NCBI GenBank assembly: GCA_945788205.1
Contig: CALZLE010000338.1
Location: 1-8,229, forward strand
Length of the DNA stretch: 8,229 nucleotides
Source of the DNA: an uncultured Desulfuromonadales bacterium
GTDB taxonomy: Bacteria > Desulfobacterota > Desulfuromonadia > Desulfuromonadales > Geopsychrobacteraceae
Reading direction: 5' to 3'
The notes beneath the pieces were generated by a model. That model did no database searches. It saw only the letters and a program-made list of their open reading frames with translations, and was not told the DNA's origin. The position numbers and the translations under genes were made by a program. Numbering within the stretch: position 1 is the first letter of the stretch; the number at the start of each line of letters is the position of its first letter. Shown here piece by piece: positions 1-6,398 of the stretch.

Positions 1-153
1 GACTTGTCCAGCAACGCGTACAAATATGGCAAGGACGCAGAATCGGTTAAGAGCAGCATAGCAGACGGCCGTGGTGGCAGAATGCCTGGCTTTGCTGGGC
101 AGTTAAACGATGCAGAAATTGACGCCCTAACCGAGTTCTCCATCAACCTTTAA
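1..153 (+). CDS. ccoP: CcoP, diheme cytochrome c subunit of cbb3 oxidase (3' end only)
   Basis: The frame is open from the first base and stops at TAA 151-153, giving the last 50 residues of a protein whose start lies upstream of the window. The fragment has the features of a C-terminal class I cytochrome c domain: a Y-K-Y-G segment, then S-I-x-x-G-R-G-G, then M-P-G-F (residues 28-31 of the fragment) with the Met expected to be the axial heme ligand, then a final helix beginning L-N-D-A-E-I. CcoP is the membrane-anchored periplasmic diheme c subunit that passes electrons to CcoO/CcoN. The CXXCH motifs are not in view. The subunit assignment rests on this C-terminal pattern and on ccoG following 50 nt later, as is usual in cco clusters. 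Another cytochrome c is possible but less likely. Confidence 0.8.
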   Translation, partial: DLSSNAYKYGKDAESVKSSIADGRGGRMPGFAGQLNDAEIDALTEFSINL

Positions 154-165
154 ACGATAATGGAT

Positions 166-191
166 GGCCGGGGCACTCACCTGTCCCGGCC
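166..191 (+). promoter_or_regulatory. GC-rich intercistronic hairpin between ccoP and ccoG
   Basis: GGCCGGG (166-172) pairs perfectly with CCCGGCC (185-191). A G.U pair at 173/184 extends the stem around a loop of about 10 nt. No U-tract follows, so it does not look like an intrinsic terminator. It sits 12 nt before the ccoG start. A stem like this could protect the 3' end of ccoNOP mRNA after processing, or limit ccoG translation. The structure is seen in the sequence; its function is inferred. Confidence 0.55.
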
Positions 192-203
192 GACCTCAGC
201 CAA

Positions 204-1463
204 ATGTCAAAGTCTCCCCACCCAGACAAACTTCCAGGTCTTCTCAGCCCTTGGCGCCGGACGTTTCAATGGTTCAGTTCTTTATTGATTCTGCTCCTCC
301 CCTGGTTTCAGCTGGACGGAAAAAGCCTGCTACGAATTGATGTTCCCTCCTTAAGCCTGCATCTTTTTGGTCAGGTCTTACGGATTGAAGAGCTGTTCCT
401 GTTTCTGCTTTTCTGCCTCGCTTTTGGGGTTGGTTTTCTGCTCATCACCCTGATTTCCGGGCGGGTCTGGTGCGGATGGGCTTGCCCACAAACCACCTTG
501 AACGATCTGGCGGAATGGTTTGCCAAACTTATCAAGCTTGAGGTCATCCACAATCAGCTCAAAGGAGAACTTTGGCGTAAATCGATCGCGCAACTTTTTT
601 ATCTTCTCCTCTCGGCACTGGTCTCTGCAAATCTGATCTGGTATTTCATAGAACCTCAGACGTTTTTCAACAGAATAGTTAGTGGTCAGTTACATTATGG
701 TGTCTGGCTGACACTTCTCAGTTTAACCCTGACAATCTATCTCGATCTGGCCTTGATTCGACGTCTGATGTGTAAAGAATTCTGCCCTTACGGAAGAATC
801 CAGACTGCCTTAGTTGATGAGGGAACCCTGACGCTACAGATACCGGAGAGCGAAAAAGAACGCTGCACGGAATGTGGGTCCTGCATTACTGCCTGCCCAA
901 TGGAAATTGACATCCGTCAGGGGCTACAGATTGAATGTATCAATTGCGGATGCTGCCTCGATGCCTGCCGTAAGGTGATGCAGAACTATCAACAGCCCGG
1001 CCTGATTTACTACACCTTCGGGACCGACAATCAGGGCACCAAAGCGCTGTTTAATCCGCGGACTATTACACTTTTGCTGGTTTTTCTGGTCATCAGCTCT
1101 ATCCTGACTTTTTCAGTCTTGACCCGCGCCGAAGCGTCTTTAAAGGTTTCTGTCTCGCACACTGTTGCCAGTCGTATTCTAAAAAATGGCCAGCAGGCGA
1201 CTTTTTTTAATGCCTGGGTTAACAACCGCAGTACCCATTCCAAGATTTATCACTTGCAGGCCCAGACTCTGGATGGAGCGGTACTGACGATCAAAGGTCA
1301 GACCGATAACCTCGATCTGTCTGCAGGCCGTAATCAAAAATTTGATTATGTCTTGGTCTCCCCTGCTGCAAAAGAGCCATTCATGATAGAATTCATCTTG
1401 CTCGGTCAGCAGAATCAACAACTGGCTACTGCTGAAGCACAAATTTCCCCCGTCACAAAATAG
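204..1463 (+). CDS. ccoG: CcoG (RdxA/FixG), polyferredoxin-type cupric reductase for cbb3 assembly
   Basis: The 419-aa membrane protein shows spans near residues 22-36, 62-85, 128-148, 163-185 and 285-306. It has the family cysteine motifs W-C-G-W-A-C-P (C90, C94) and C-K-E-F-C-P (C190, C194) at the membrane. Two cytoplasmic 4Fe-4S motifs follow, C221/C224/C227/C231-P and C245/C248/C251/C255, with the family sequence I-D-I-R-x-G-L-Q between them. The region after the last span is the exported Ig-like FixG C-terminal domain. CcoG is known to reduce Cu(II) to Cu(I) for delivery to the CuB site of CcoN. The ATG at 204 has no good Shine-Dalgarno, and no in-frame start codon lies between the ccoP stop and it. 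From memory, many proteobacterial CcoG proteins are 460-490 aa, so the cytoplasmic N-terminus is short here. ccoH begins 15 nt after its stop. Confidence 0.95.
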   Translation: MSKSPHPDKLPGLLSPWRRTFQWFSSLLILLLPWFQLDGKSLLRIDVPSLSLHLFGQVLRIEELFLFLLFCLAFGVGFLLITLISGRVWCGWACPQTTLNDLAEWFAKLIKLEVIHNQLKGELWRKSIAQLFYLLLSALVSANLIWYFIEPQTFFNRIVSGQLHYGVWLTLLSLTLTIYLDLALIRRLMCKEFCPYGRIQTALVDEGTLTLQIPESEKERCTECGSCITACPMEIDIRQGLQIECINCGCCLDACRKVMQNYQQPGLIYYTFGTDNQGTKALFNPRTITLLLVFLVISSILTFSVLTRAEASLKVSVSHTVASRILKNGQQATFFNAWVNNRSTHSKIYHLQAQTLDGAVLTIKGQTDNLDLSAGRNQKFDYVLVSPAAKEPFMIEFILLGQQNQQLATAEAQISPVTK

Positions 1464-1467
1464 ATTT

Positions 1468-1472
1468 AAGGA
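1468..1472 (+). promoter_or_regulatory. Ribosome binding site deciding the ccoH start
   Basis: AAGGA lies 6 nt before the ATG at 1479. A TTG at 1476, in the same frame, would give one extra residue but leaves only 3 nt of spacing. The site therefore favours the ATG. Confidence 0.7.
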
Positions 1473-1478
1473 TACTTG

Positions 1479-1925
1479 ATGCCAAAGAACTTCTACCCGG
1501 CGATGATTGTCTGCCTTCTCGGGGCCTTCATACTGTTTTCGATATGGTCAGCATTCCAGGCTTCGACGCAGGGAACCCAGGTGACCGATCGCGACTATTA
1601 CAGCAAGGGCTTAAAGTACAATTCTACTCAGGTGGAAAAGCGCGCAGCACTTACACTGGGATGGAAATTGGAAACCGAATTGATAAAAGATCAGCTATCG
1701 ATTCTCCTTCAGGATGGCAGCGGTAGCCCTGTAACAGGGGCGACAGGTCGTCTGAACCTCTACTCTCGGCCAGGAGTCGACCTGTTAACGCTCCCACTGC
1801 AGGAAACCTCCTCGGGGAAATATCAGACTAAGCTCCCAGCAGAACTCAAGGGAGAACTAACCATTCGGGTTGAGTTTGAACGGAACGGTGCGCGAATTAA
1901 CCGACAGTTGCTGATCAATATCTGA
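1479..1925 (+). CDS. ccoH: CcoH (FixH family), cbb3 oxidase assembly protein
   Basis: This is a 148-aa protein with one N-terminal membrane span (about residues 8-28) and a periplasmic domain. Just after the membrane comes the FixH signature V-T-D-R-D-Y-Y-S-K-G-L (35-45), followed by a beta-rich region rich in L and T, as expected for the FixH fold. CcoH is a small membrane protein needed for assembly and stability of the cbb3 complex and interacts with CcoN and assembly intermediates; its exact chemistry is unknown. The start is ATG 1479 with AAGGA upstream. Its TGA (1923-1925) overlaps the ccoI ATG (1925-1927) by one base, implying translational coupling. The position between ccoG and ccoI is canonical. 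Confidence 0.92.
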   Translation: MPKNFYPAMIVCLLGAFILFSIWSAFQASTQGTQVTDRDYYSKGLKYNSTQVEKRAALTLGWKLETELIKDQLSILLQDGSGSPVTGATGRLNLYSRPGVDLLTLPLQETSSGKYQTKLPAELKGELTIRVEFERNGARINRQLLINI

Positions 1926-4330
1926 TGGCCGATGCCCCCTCCTCGACACTCAAGTGCCTCCACTGCGCAGAGGAATTCCTCCCCAGCGATCTGGTGACCG
2001 AAGAGATCGACGGCCAAACCTGTCAGTTCTGTTGCCATGGTTGCCGAACCGCGTATTTGATCATCAGTGGCTCCGGCTTGCAGAATTATTATCAACGTCG
2101 AGACCGGGAAACCTCAGCCAACAAAGAGGCAATTGCAACTCGCTTCGACTCTGACTACCTCGCTCAGTTTGTATCCCACAACACAGACAGCGCAACAATC
2201 AGTTTGATTATCGATGGCATCCGCTGCGCCAGCTGTATCTGGGTTATCGAAAAGATCCTGCAGAAACAAGCTGGGATCATCTCTGCTCGGGTTAATTTCG
2301 CCACCCACCGCCTACTGATTGAATTCGATGAAAAACAGATTTCTCCAGCAGCTATTTGCATCCAACTGACACAGATTGGCTACATTCCCCGGCCCTATTC
2401 GCCGAGCGAACTTCAGAACGCAAGTGAACAGGAACGTCGCAGCATGATGTTCAGGTTTGGCACAGCAGTTTTCTTTTCGATGCAGTTGATGGGTTTTTCC
2501 ATCGCTCTCTATGCAGGCTATTTTCAGGGCATCAATCCAGAGACCCGACAGTTACTGCAGATACTCGCGGCGCTGGTGACAACCCCGGTCGTCTTCTATT
2601 CTGGCTATCCATTCCTGCGCGGTGCCTGGTATAGCCTGATCAATCGACAACCGAACATGGATCTGCTGATTGCCCTCGGCTCACTCTCTGCTTACAGCTA
2701 CAGCCTTTACGCCCTGTTTCTCGACAAAGAGATCTACTTTGACACCGCAGCGATGATTATCACCCTGATCCTTGCCGGACGTCTCTTCGAAACCAGTGCC
2801 CGTCATAAAGCATCAGCCGGCGTTGATCGCTTGCTAACCCTGGCACCTGCCAATGCCTGTGTTCTCCGCAACGAACAGTGGGTGACAATCGACAGTCAGC
2901 AGCTACAACCGGGGGATCGAATTCTACTGACCGCCGGAGAACGTTTCCCTGCTGACGGGAGAATTGCCTGTGGTTCTACGGAAGTCGACGAAGCGGCGGT
3001 TTCTGGGGAACCATTACCAGTCGTTAAAGAATGCGGCGCAGAAGTCGTCTCCGGCACCTTAAACCTCACTGGACGCATCGAAGTTGACGTCACCGCTGCG
3101 GCAGCAGACTCTTTCATATCTCGGGTTGCTGCCCTGGTCGAACAAGCTCAAGCGCGGCAAGCTCCGGTGCAACGCTTGGCCGATCGCATCGCCTCCCTGT
3201 TCATTCCATTTGTCCTGATGGTTGCAGTGCTCACCTATTTTTTCTGGGGCGGCGGACAAGCAGCCTTCCTCAACGCGATTACGGTATTGGTGGTCGCCTG
3301 TCCCTGTGCCCTCGGTTTAGCGACCCCAACGGCCGTTATGGTCGCCACCGGACGTGGTGCAGAAGAAGGAATCCTTTTTCGTGGCGGTGATATTCTCGAA
3401 GCGACAGCTCACCTCAAGACTGTTGCCTTCGACAAAACAGGAACTTTGACCACTGGGAAGCCCCAAGTTTCAGGTATTTTTCCCGTCGCTGTCGATGAAG
3501 AGCAATTTTTGCAAAAGCTGGCCAACGTCGAAAATGGCAGCTTTCATCCCTTGGCAAAAGGGATTCTTGACTTCACTGCCTCACGGAACATCGTCCCCAC
3601 CTCTTGCGAAAACGCAACAACCATCCCGGGGCGCGGAATTAAAGCCACTACGACAGATGGTCTGCTGCTGGCCGGCAGTCGTTTGTTTTTAGAAGAACAC
3701 GGGATTGAGCTACCCGATTCAGTCGAGAAATCGACCAACAGCGAAGTTCACCTTGCTCATGCAGGGCAGTATTACGGTTGGGTTGAGTTACACGACACCC
3801 CGCGTGAAGACGCAGAGAAGGTCACTGCAACGCTGAAGCGCCTCGGCTACAAAACCACCCTGTTAACAGGCGATCGCAAAAAGGTCGCGGCATCGTTAAC
3901 AAAACGGCTCGGTATCGATAGCTATCACGCTCAGTTAACTCCGGCAGACAAGGCCCGGCTCATTGAACAGTTGCCGGCCGCACAGGTGATGATGGTCGGT
4001 GATGGCATTAATGATGCCCCGGCCCTGACAACAGCACAAGTCGGTTGCACCCTGGCCGGAAGCACAGACATCGCCGTTGAAAGTGCCGATCTGATCCTGT
4101 CACGGCCAAAACTAAGCAACCTGTTGCTGGCTCTGAGCCTTTCGCGGCACAGCATGCGAATTATCCGACAAAACCTTTTCTGGGCTTTCAGCTATAATCT
4201 AATTGCTCTGCCCCTTGCAGCCAGTGGTCAACTTGCTCCTGTTTACGGTGCTGCGGCAATGGCAATCAGTTCGGTTTGTGTGGTCACCAATTCACTACGC
4301 TTGAAAAGGATAAATCTGAATAATGCTTAA
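1925..4330 (+). CDS. ccoI: CcoI (FixI), P1B-type Cu+ exporting ATPase for cbb3 copper supply
   Basis: The 801-aa protein has the full FixI layout. An N-terminal Cys-rich metal-binding segment carries C11-x-x-C14 and F-C-C-H-G-C (35-40). An HMA domain carries the Cu-binding C-A-S-C (101-104). Membrane spans lie near 180-200, 210-230, 245-266, 274-289, 425-444, 448-468, 750-770 and 773-793. The actuator loop has V-S-G-E-P (359-363), the transport motif is C-P-C (459-461), and the phosphorylation motif is D503-K-T-G-T. An H-P motif is at 541-542 (preceded by S-F rather than the more usual S-E), T-G-D at 648-650 and G-D-G-I-N-D from 692. All catalytic motifs are intact. The family moves Cu+ across the inner membrane for insertion into CcoN rather than for detoxification. 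It overlaps ccoH by 1 nt and ccoS by 8 nt. Confidence 0.96.
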   Translation: MADAPSSTLKCLHCAEEFLPSDLVTEEIDGQTCQFCCHGCRTAYLIISGSGLQNYYQRRDRETSANKEAIATRFDSDYLAQFVSHNTDSATISLIIDGIRCASCIWVIEKILQKQAGIISARVNFATHRLLIEFDEKQISPAAICIQLTQIGYIPRPYSPSELQNASEQERRSMMFRFGTAVFFSMQLMGFSIALYAGYFQGINPETRQLLQILAALVTTPVVFYSGYPFLRGAWYSLINRQPNMDLLIALGSLSAYSYSLYALFLDKEIYFDTAAMIITLILAGRLFETSARHKASAGVDRLLTLAPANACVLRNEQWVTIDSQQLQPGDRILLTAGERFPADGRIACGSTEVDEAAVSGEPLPVVKECGAEVVSGTLNLTGRIEVDVTAAAADSFISRVAALVEQAQARQAPVQRLADRIASLFIPFVLMVAVLTYFFWGGGQAAFLNAITVLVVACPCALGLATPTAVMVATGRGAEEGILFRGGDILEATAHLKTVAFDKTGTLTTGKPQVSGIFPVAVDEEQFLQKLANVENGSFHPLAKGILDFTASRNIVPTSCENATTIPGRGIKATTTDGLLLAGSRLFLEEHGIELPDSVEKSTNSEVHLAHAGQYYGWVELHDTPREDAEKVTATLKRLGYKTTLLTGDRKKVAASLTKRLGIDSYHAQLTPADKARLIEQLPAAQVMMVGDGINDAPALTTAQVGCTLAGSTDIAVESADLILSRPKLSNLLLALSLSRHSMRIIRQNLFWAFSYNLIALPLAASGQLAPVYGAAAMAISSVCVVTNSLRLKRINLNNA

Positions 4331-4505
4331 GTCGATCCTGATTCTCATTTTTCTCAGTTTCTGTATCGGCACCGGGGTCTGGTTGTTTTTTATGTCAGCC
4401 GTCAAACGGGGCGACTTTGACGATATTGAGGGGGCCAAATATCGAATGCTGGATGATGATGAAGATGAACCGCCAAACACTGATAATCCTGAAGACAATC
4501 CCTAA
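4323..4505 (+). CDS. ccoS: CcoS, small cbb3 oxidase maturation protein
   Basis: This is a 60-aa protein with one N-terminal membrane span (about residues 4-24). The CcoS signature V-K-R-G-D-F-D-D-I-E-G (27-37) and a short acidic cytoplasmic tail follow. CcoS is required for insertion of heme b and CuB into the catalytic subunit in studied species. The ATG lies inside the end of ccoI (8-nt overlap), with AAGGA at 4306-4310 as a slightly distant ribosome binding site. The tail here is unusually rich in D, E, N and P. Gene order GHIS is canonical, which supports the call despite the small size. Confidence 0.93.
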   Translation: MLKSILILIFLSFCIGTGVWLFFMSAVKRGDFDDIEGAKYRMLDDDEDEPPNTDNPEDNP

Positions 4506-4541
4506 TATACGCCACAAAAAGCATACTCTTTTGGAGATAGC

Positions 4542-5207
4542 ATGGATCCATTGATCAGTATGGCGTTTATGACGGGATTACTCGGTTCGGCGCACTGCAT
4601 CGGCATGTGTGGTGGACTGGTGAGTGCGTTATCGCTGACCGTTGACGGCCGGAACAGTGGCGTGCTGTTCCATCTGCTCTACAACCTCGGCAGAACCATC
4701 ACTTACAGTTTGATCGGATTTCTGGTCGGTTGGCTCGGCTCGGCAATGGTCGTGAAGAATTCGCTACAGGAAATCACCAGAGTGTTGTTGATTGGCAGTG
4801 ATCTTTTCATCATTTTGATCGGCTTGGGAACGGCTGGCCTCTTTGCCAGACTAAATATTATGACTTTGGAAATAAGCGGTCCGATCAGCAGCATGACGAA
4901 TGCGGTCAAAGGCTTACGTAGACTTCCACCGGCACTATCAGCGATACCTCTCGGACTGATGTTCGGCTTCCTCCCCTGCGGCTTACTCTACGCGATGGCG
5001 CTAACCGCGGTACAAAGCGCGGACAGTCTAACGGGGGCCTTGATTATGGCTGCTTTCGGTTTGGGGACCATTCCGGCATTATTTCTCGTTGGCAGTGCGG
5101 CTCACTGGTTCAGCACCAGGCGAAGCTGGATGTTAAAAGCAGCGGGAATAATGGTCGCGTTGATGGGGTGTTACAACCTGCTGAATCATATTCGCATGCT
5201 GAGTTAA
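4542..5207 (+). CDS. DsbD_2 / TauE-SafE-like membrane protein of the cco cluster
   Basis: A 221-aa polytopic membrane protein with about six spans and almost no soluble domain. It carries the family motifs G-S-A-H-C-I-G-M-C-G-G (15-25), Y-N-L-G-R-x-x-T-Y (47-55) and G-F-L-P-C-G-L-L-Y (142-150). These place it in the DsbD_2 family (PF13386), often annotated 'sulfite exporter TauE/SafE family', which is frequently found next to ccoS. The cysteines C19, C23 and C146 in the two facing half-repeats resemble the membrane redox pair of CcdA/DsbD. A role in copper or thiol handling during oxidase assembly is plausible, and sulfite export is not supported by the context. GGAG at 4533-4536 precedes ATG 4542; the gap after ccoS is 36 nt, so it is probably in the same operon. 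Confidence 0.85.
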   Translation: MDPLISMAFMTGLLGSAHCIGMCGGLVSALSLTVDGRNSGVLFHLLYNLGRTITYSLIGFLVGWLGSAMVVKNSLQEITRVLLIGSDLFIILIGLGTAGLFARLNIMTLEISGPISSMTNAVKGLRRLPPALSAIPLGLMFGFLPCGLLYAMALTAVQSADSLTGALIMAAFGLGTIPALFLVGSAAHWFSTRRSWMLKAAGIMVALMGCYNLLNHIRMLS

Positions 5208-5221
5208 ACTACTGGTCAGCA
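5197..5221. repeat. Dyad spanning two convergent stop codons
   Basis: TGCTGA (5197-5202) and TCAGCA (5216-5221) form a 6-bp stem with a 13-nt loop. The loop and arms contain both the + strand stop (5205-5207) and the minus strand stop (5209-5211). No T-run flanks it on either side, so it is at best a weak transcription end or pausing site for the two convergent genes. Confidence 0.3.
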
Positions 5222-6141
5222 GGGCGCAGAACGGTTTGTTGTACAGGGATAAATTCAGATTTCTTTGCGTTCCATTCATAACCTTCAGCATCCCAAAGCA
5301 CTTCAATCAGCTCCCAATCGAGATGCAGCTGTCCTGTCTCATCCAGAAGATTCGAGACTTCGAGAATTTCAAGATCTTCAATCACTAAATTCCCATTGGT
5401 ATCTGCCCAATGAAGTGGCTGCACTTCCATTGTGCCAACAGTTTCCAGCGAAACAGCCGTGCGTTGGCCAGCAGGGTTTGCGATCAACTCGCCATGTAAT
5501 TGCACTTCACTCGCAAGTTCAATATCTTTGGGAACCTCAAGTAAATAAGCAACGGTCGTTTCCGTATGAGGCTTGCGGAAAATCCAGCGCGCCTTGCCTG
5601 TTTCGTTATCAAGACTGGAGGCGGGAGGCTCAGAGGAAACCAGCTTCCATCCCACCGGATATTCCTCGCGGAGAATCATTCCCTTTAAAGGTTTATCAGA
5701 AGAGAGGTGAACACGAATCAACACCCTGCTGCCCGGCGCAGCATAGGGTGTTAAAAAACGTTTTGCCTGCATTTTAGGTGGTTGATACGAATTACGGTTA
5801 AACAGGGTAATGACAACGACCAACAATAGAATTCCTACCACGATGATCAGTGTCCAAGGCTTCTTTTTCGGAGAAGTCACTGCTACGATAACTTCCGGTT
5901 CCGGCGGAGCTTCTTTCTTCAAAATCTCATCAAGCTCGACCTCGATAGCCTCTGCAAGCTTGAGGGCATTATCGCGGCGTATCGTTGGATAGCGGTTATT
6001 TTCCCACCGTGAAACGGTATCGGTCGTCACACCAACAACTTTCGCAACATAGAGTTGCGTCAGGCGTTTTTCTTCCCTGAGGCGGCGAATCGATTCACCA
6101 TCAATCGAAACCGACGCGCTATGTCGAGAATCAAGTTCCAT
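5209..6141 (-). CDS. Membrane-anchored XRE-type HTH protein with exported beta and EF-hand-like domain
   Basis: The 310-aa protein has three parts. Residues about 16-73 form an XRE/Cro-type helix-turn-helix, with R-x-x-R-E-E-K-R-L-T-Q and the recognition-helix segment T-D-T-V-S-R-W-E-N (40-48). After a Pro/Glu linker and K-K-K, residues 96-114 form one membrane span. The exported part (about 120-243) looks like a beta-sandwich with Y-P-V-G-W (161-165), similar in style to modules of extracellular matrix proteins. An EF-hand loop follows: D247-x-N249-x-N251-x-x-I254-x-x-x-E258. A second, degenerate loop starts at D267, about dockerin-like spacing. The topology resembles ToxR/CadC or RodZ, but it is not recognisably any of these. 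It could be a one-component regulator sensing an envelope signal, perhaps Ca2+. It converges with the cco unit (1-nt gap) and diverges from the cytochrome c3 gene, its likeliest target. AGG is the weak ribosome binding site. Confidence 0.8.
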   Translation of the reverse strand: MELDSRHSASVSIDGESIRRLREEKRLTQLYVAKVVGVTTDTVSRWENNRYPTIRRDNALKLAEAIEVELDEILKKEAPPEPEVIVAVTSPKKKPWTLIIVVGILLLVVVITLFNRNSYQPPKMQAKRFLTPYAAPGSRVLIRVHLSSDKPLKGMILREEYPVGWKLVSSEPPASSLDNETGKARWIFRKPHTETTVAYLLEVPKDIELASEVQLHGELIANPAGQRTAVSLETVGTMEVQPLHWADTNGNLVIEDLEILEVSNLLDETGQLHLDWELIEVLWDAEGYEWNAKKSEFIPVQQTVLRPADQ

Positions 6142-6237
6142 CAGTTAACCTATTGTTTAAATTTAGAGTCAAAGCGAGTCTAACAGAGACATTGAAATGA
6201 TGCAAACAACGGACAATACCTCGCAAGCACAACAAAA

Positions 6238-6252
6238 AAATACCCGATATTT
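6238..6252. repeat. Dyad AAATA-N5-TATTT
   Basis: AAATA (6238-6242) and TATTT (6248-6252) are exact inverted copies separated by CCCGA. In AT-rich DNA a 5-bp arm is expected by chance fairly often. Its place mid-way between divergent starts is the only reason to list it as a possible operator. Confidence 0.25.
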
Positions 6253-6268
6253 ACTCGCTAACCAACTG

Positions 6269-6282
6269 TAAATACACATTTA
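6269..6282. promoter_or_regulatory. Dyad TAAAT-N4-ATTTA, FNR/CRP-like geometry
   Basis: TAAAT (6269-6273) and ATTTA (6278-6282) are exact inverted copies with a 4-nt spacer, the 5-4-5 layout of FNR/CRP-superfamily sites. The half-sites are not the FNR TTGAT. It lies about 113-126 nt upstream of the cytochrome ATG. It is a candidate operator only. Confidence 0.3.
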
Positions 6283-6288
6283 TGACCC

Positions 6289-6316
6289 GACATCAAGCGA
6301 CATTCCTGCCGATGTC
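6289..6316. promoter_or_regulatory. Dyad GACATC-N16-GATGTC upstream of the cytochrome gene
   Basis: GACATC (6289-6294) and GATGTC (6311-6316) are exact inverted 6-bp arms, with an additional GACAT copy at 6299-6303 between them. The right arm touches the candidate -10 TCTAAT (6315-6320). Such an arrangement would suit an operator covering the -35 region. The repeats are plainly seen; the role is inferred. Confidence 0.35.
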
Positions 6317-6365
6317 TAATGTTTCATCAAAAAAGATGTGGAATGATTCATCGCAGGAGACCACG

Positions 6366-6398
6366 ATGATTCACCACACCCCAAGGAGGAAAAGATGA
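6366..6398 (+). CDS. Possible 10-codon leader ORF coupled to cytochrome c3
   Basis: ATG 6366 opens a 10-codon frame, M-I-H-H-T-P-R-R-K-R, ending at TGA 6396-6398. It has its own ribosome binding site, AGGAGA (6355-6360), five nt before the ATG. Its stop overlaps the cytochrome start as ATGA, the classic coupling arrangement. The two consecutive AGG Arg codons are themselves the Shine-Dalgarno of the cytochrome, so ribosomes on the leader would occlude that site. It may be chance because it is so short; no homology can be claimed. Confidence 0.35.
   Translation: MIHHTPRRKR
6383..6389 (+). promoter_or_regulatory. Strong Shine-Dalgarno of cytochrome c3 gene
   Basis: AAGGAGG lies 5 nt before ATG 6395, a near-perfect anti-16S match, and points to high translation of the cytochrome. 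It contains AGGAGG, which is exactly complementary to CCUCCU in the loop of the downstream candidate sRNA. Confidence 0.85.

Larger units (their letters stand above)
6142..6394. promoter_or_regulatory. Divergent control region between the HTH gene and cytochrome c3 gene
   Basis: This 253-nt stretch must hold promoters for both divergent genes. It contains three short dyads listed separately, a duplicated ATGATTCA (6343-6350 and 6366-6373), a short leader ORF and a strong ribosome binding site. No convincing consensus sigma70 promoter was found. The best -10 for the cytochrome is TCTAAT (6315-6320), without a good -35, which would fit an activator-dependent promoter. For the HTH gene, a TTGCAT/TAGACT pair with 17-nt spacing is readable on the minus strand around 6178-6206 but is weak. 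No sigma54 -24/-12 element was seen. Confidence 0.45.

Noticed and set aside
1476..1478. TTG start for ccoH
   Set aside because: It is only 3 nt from AAGGA, while the following ATG has normal spacing.
4548..4565. TTGATCAGTATGG near the start of the DsbD_2 gene as an FNR box
   Set aside because: Only one half-site resembles TTGAT, the second half does not match, and it lies inside coding sequence. No clear TTGAT-N4-ATCAA site was seen in the intergenic regions.
5265..5777. Open frame of 170 codons on the + strand
   Set aside because: It lies wholly antisense to the membrane HTH gene, has no ribosome binding site or recognisable domain, and has an unstructured, Cys/His/Pro-rich composition typical of a shadow frame.
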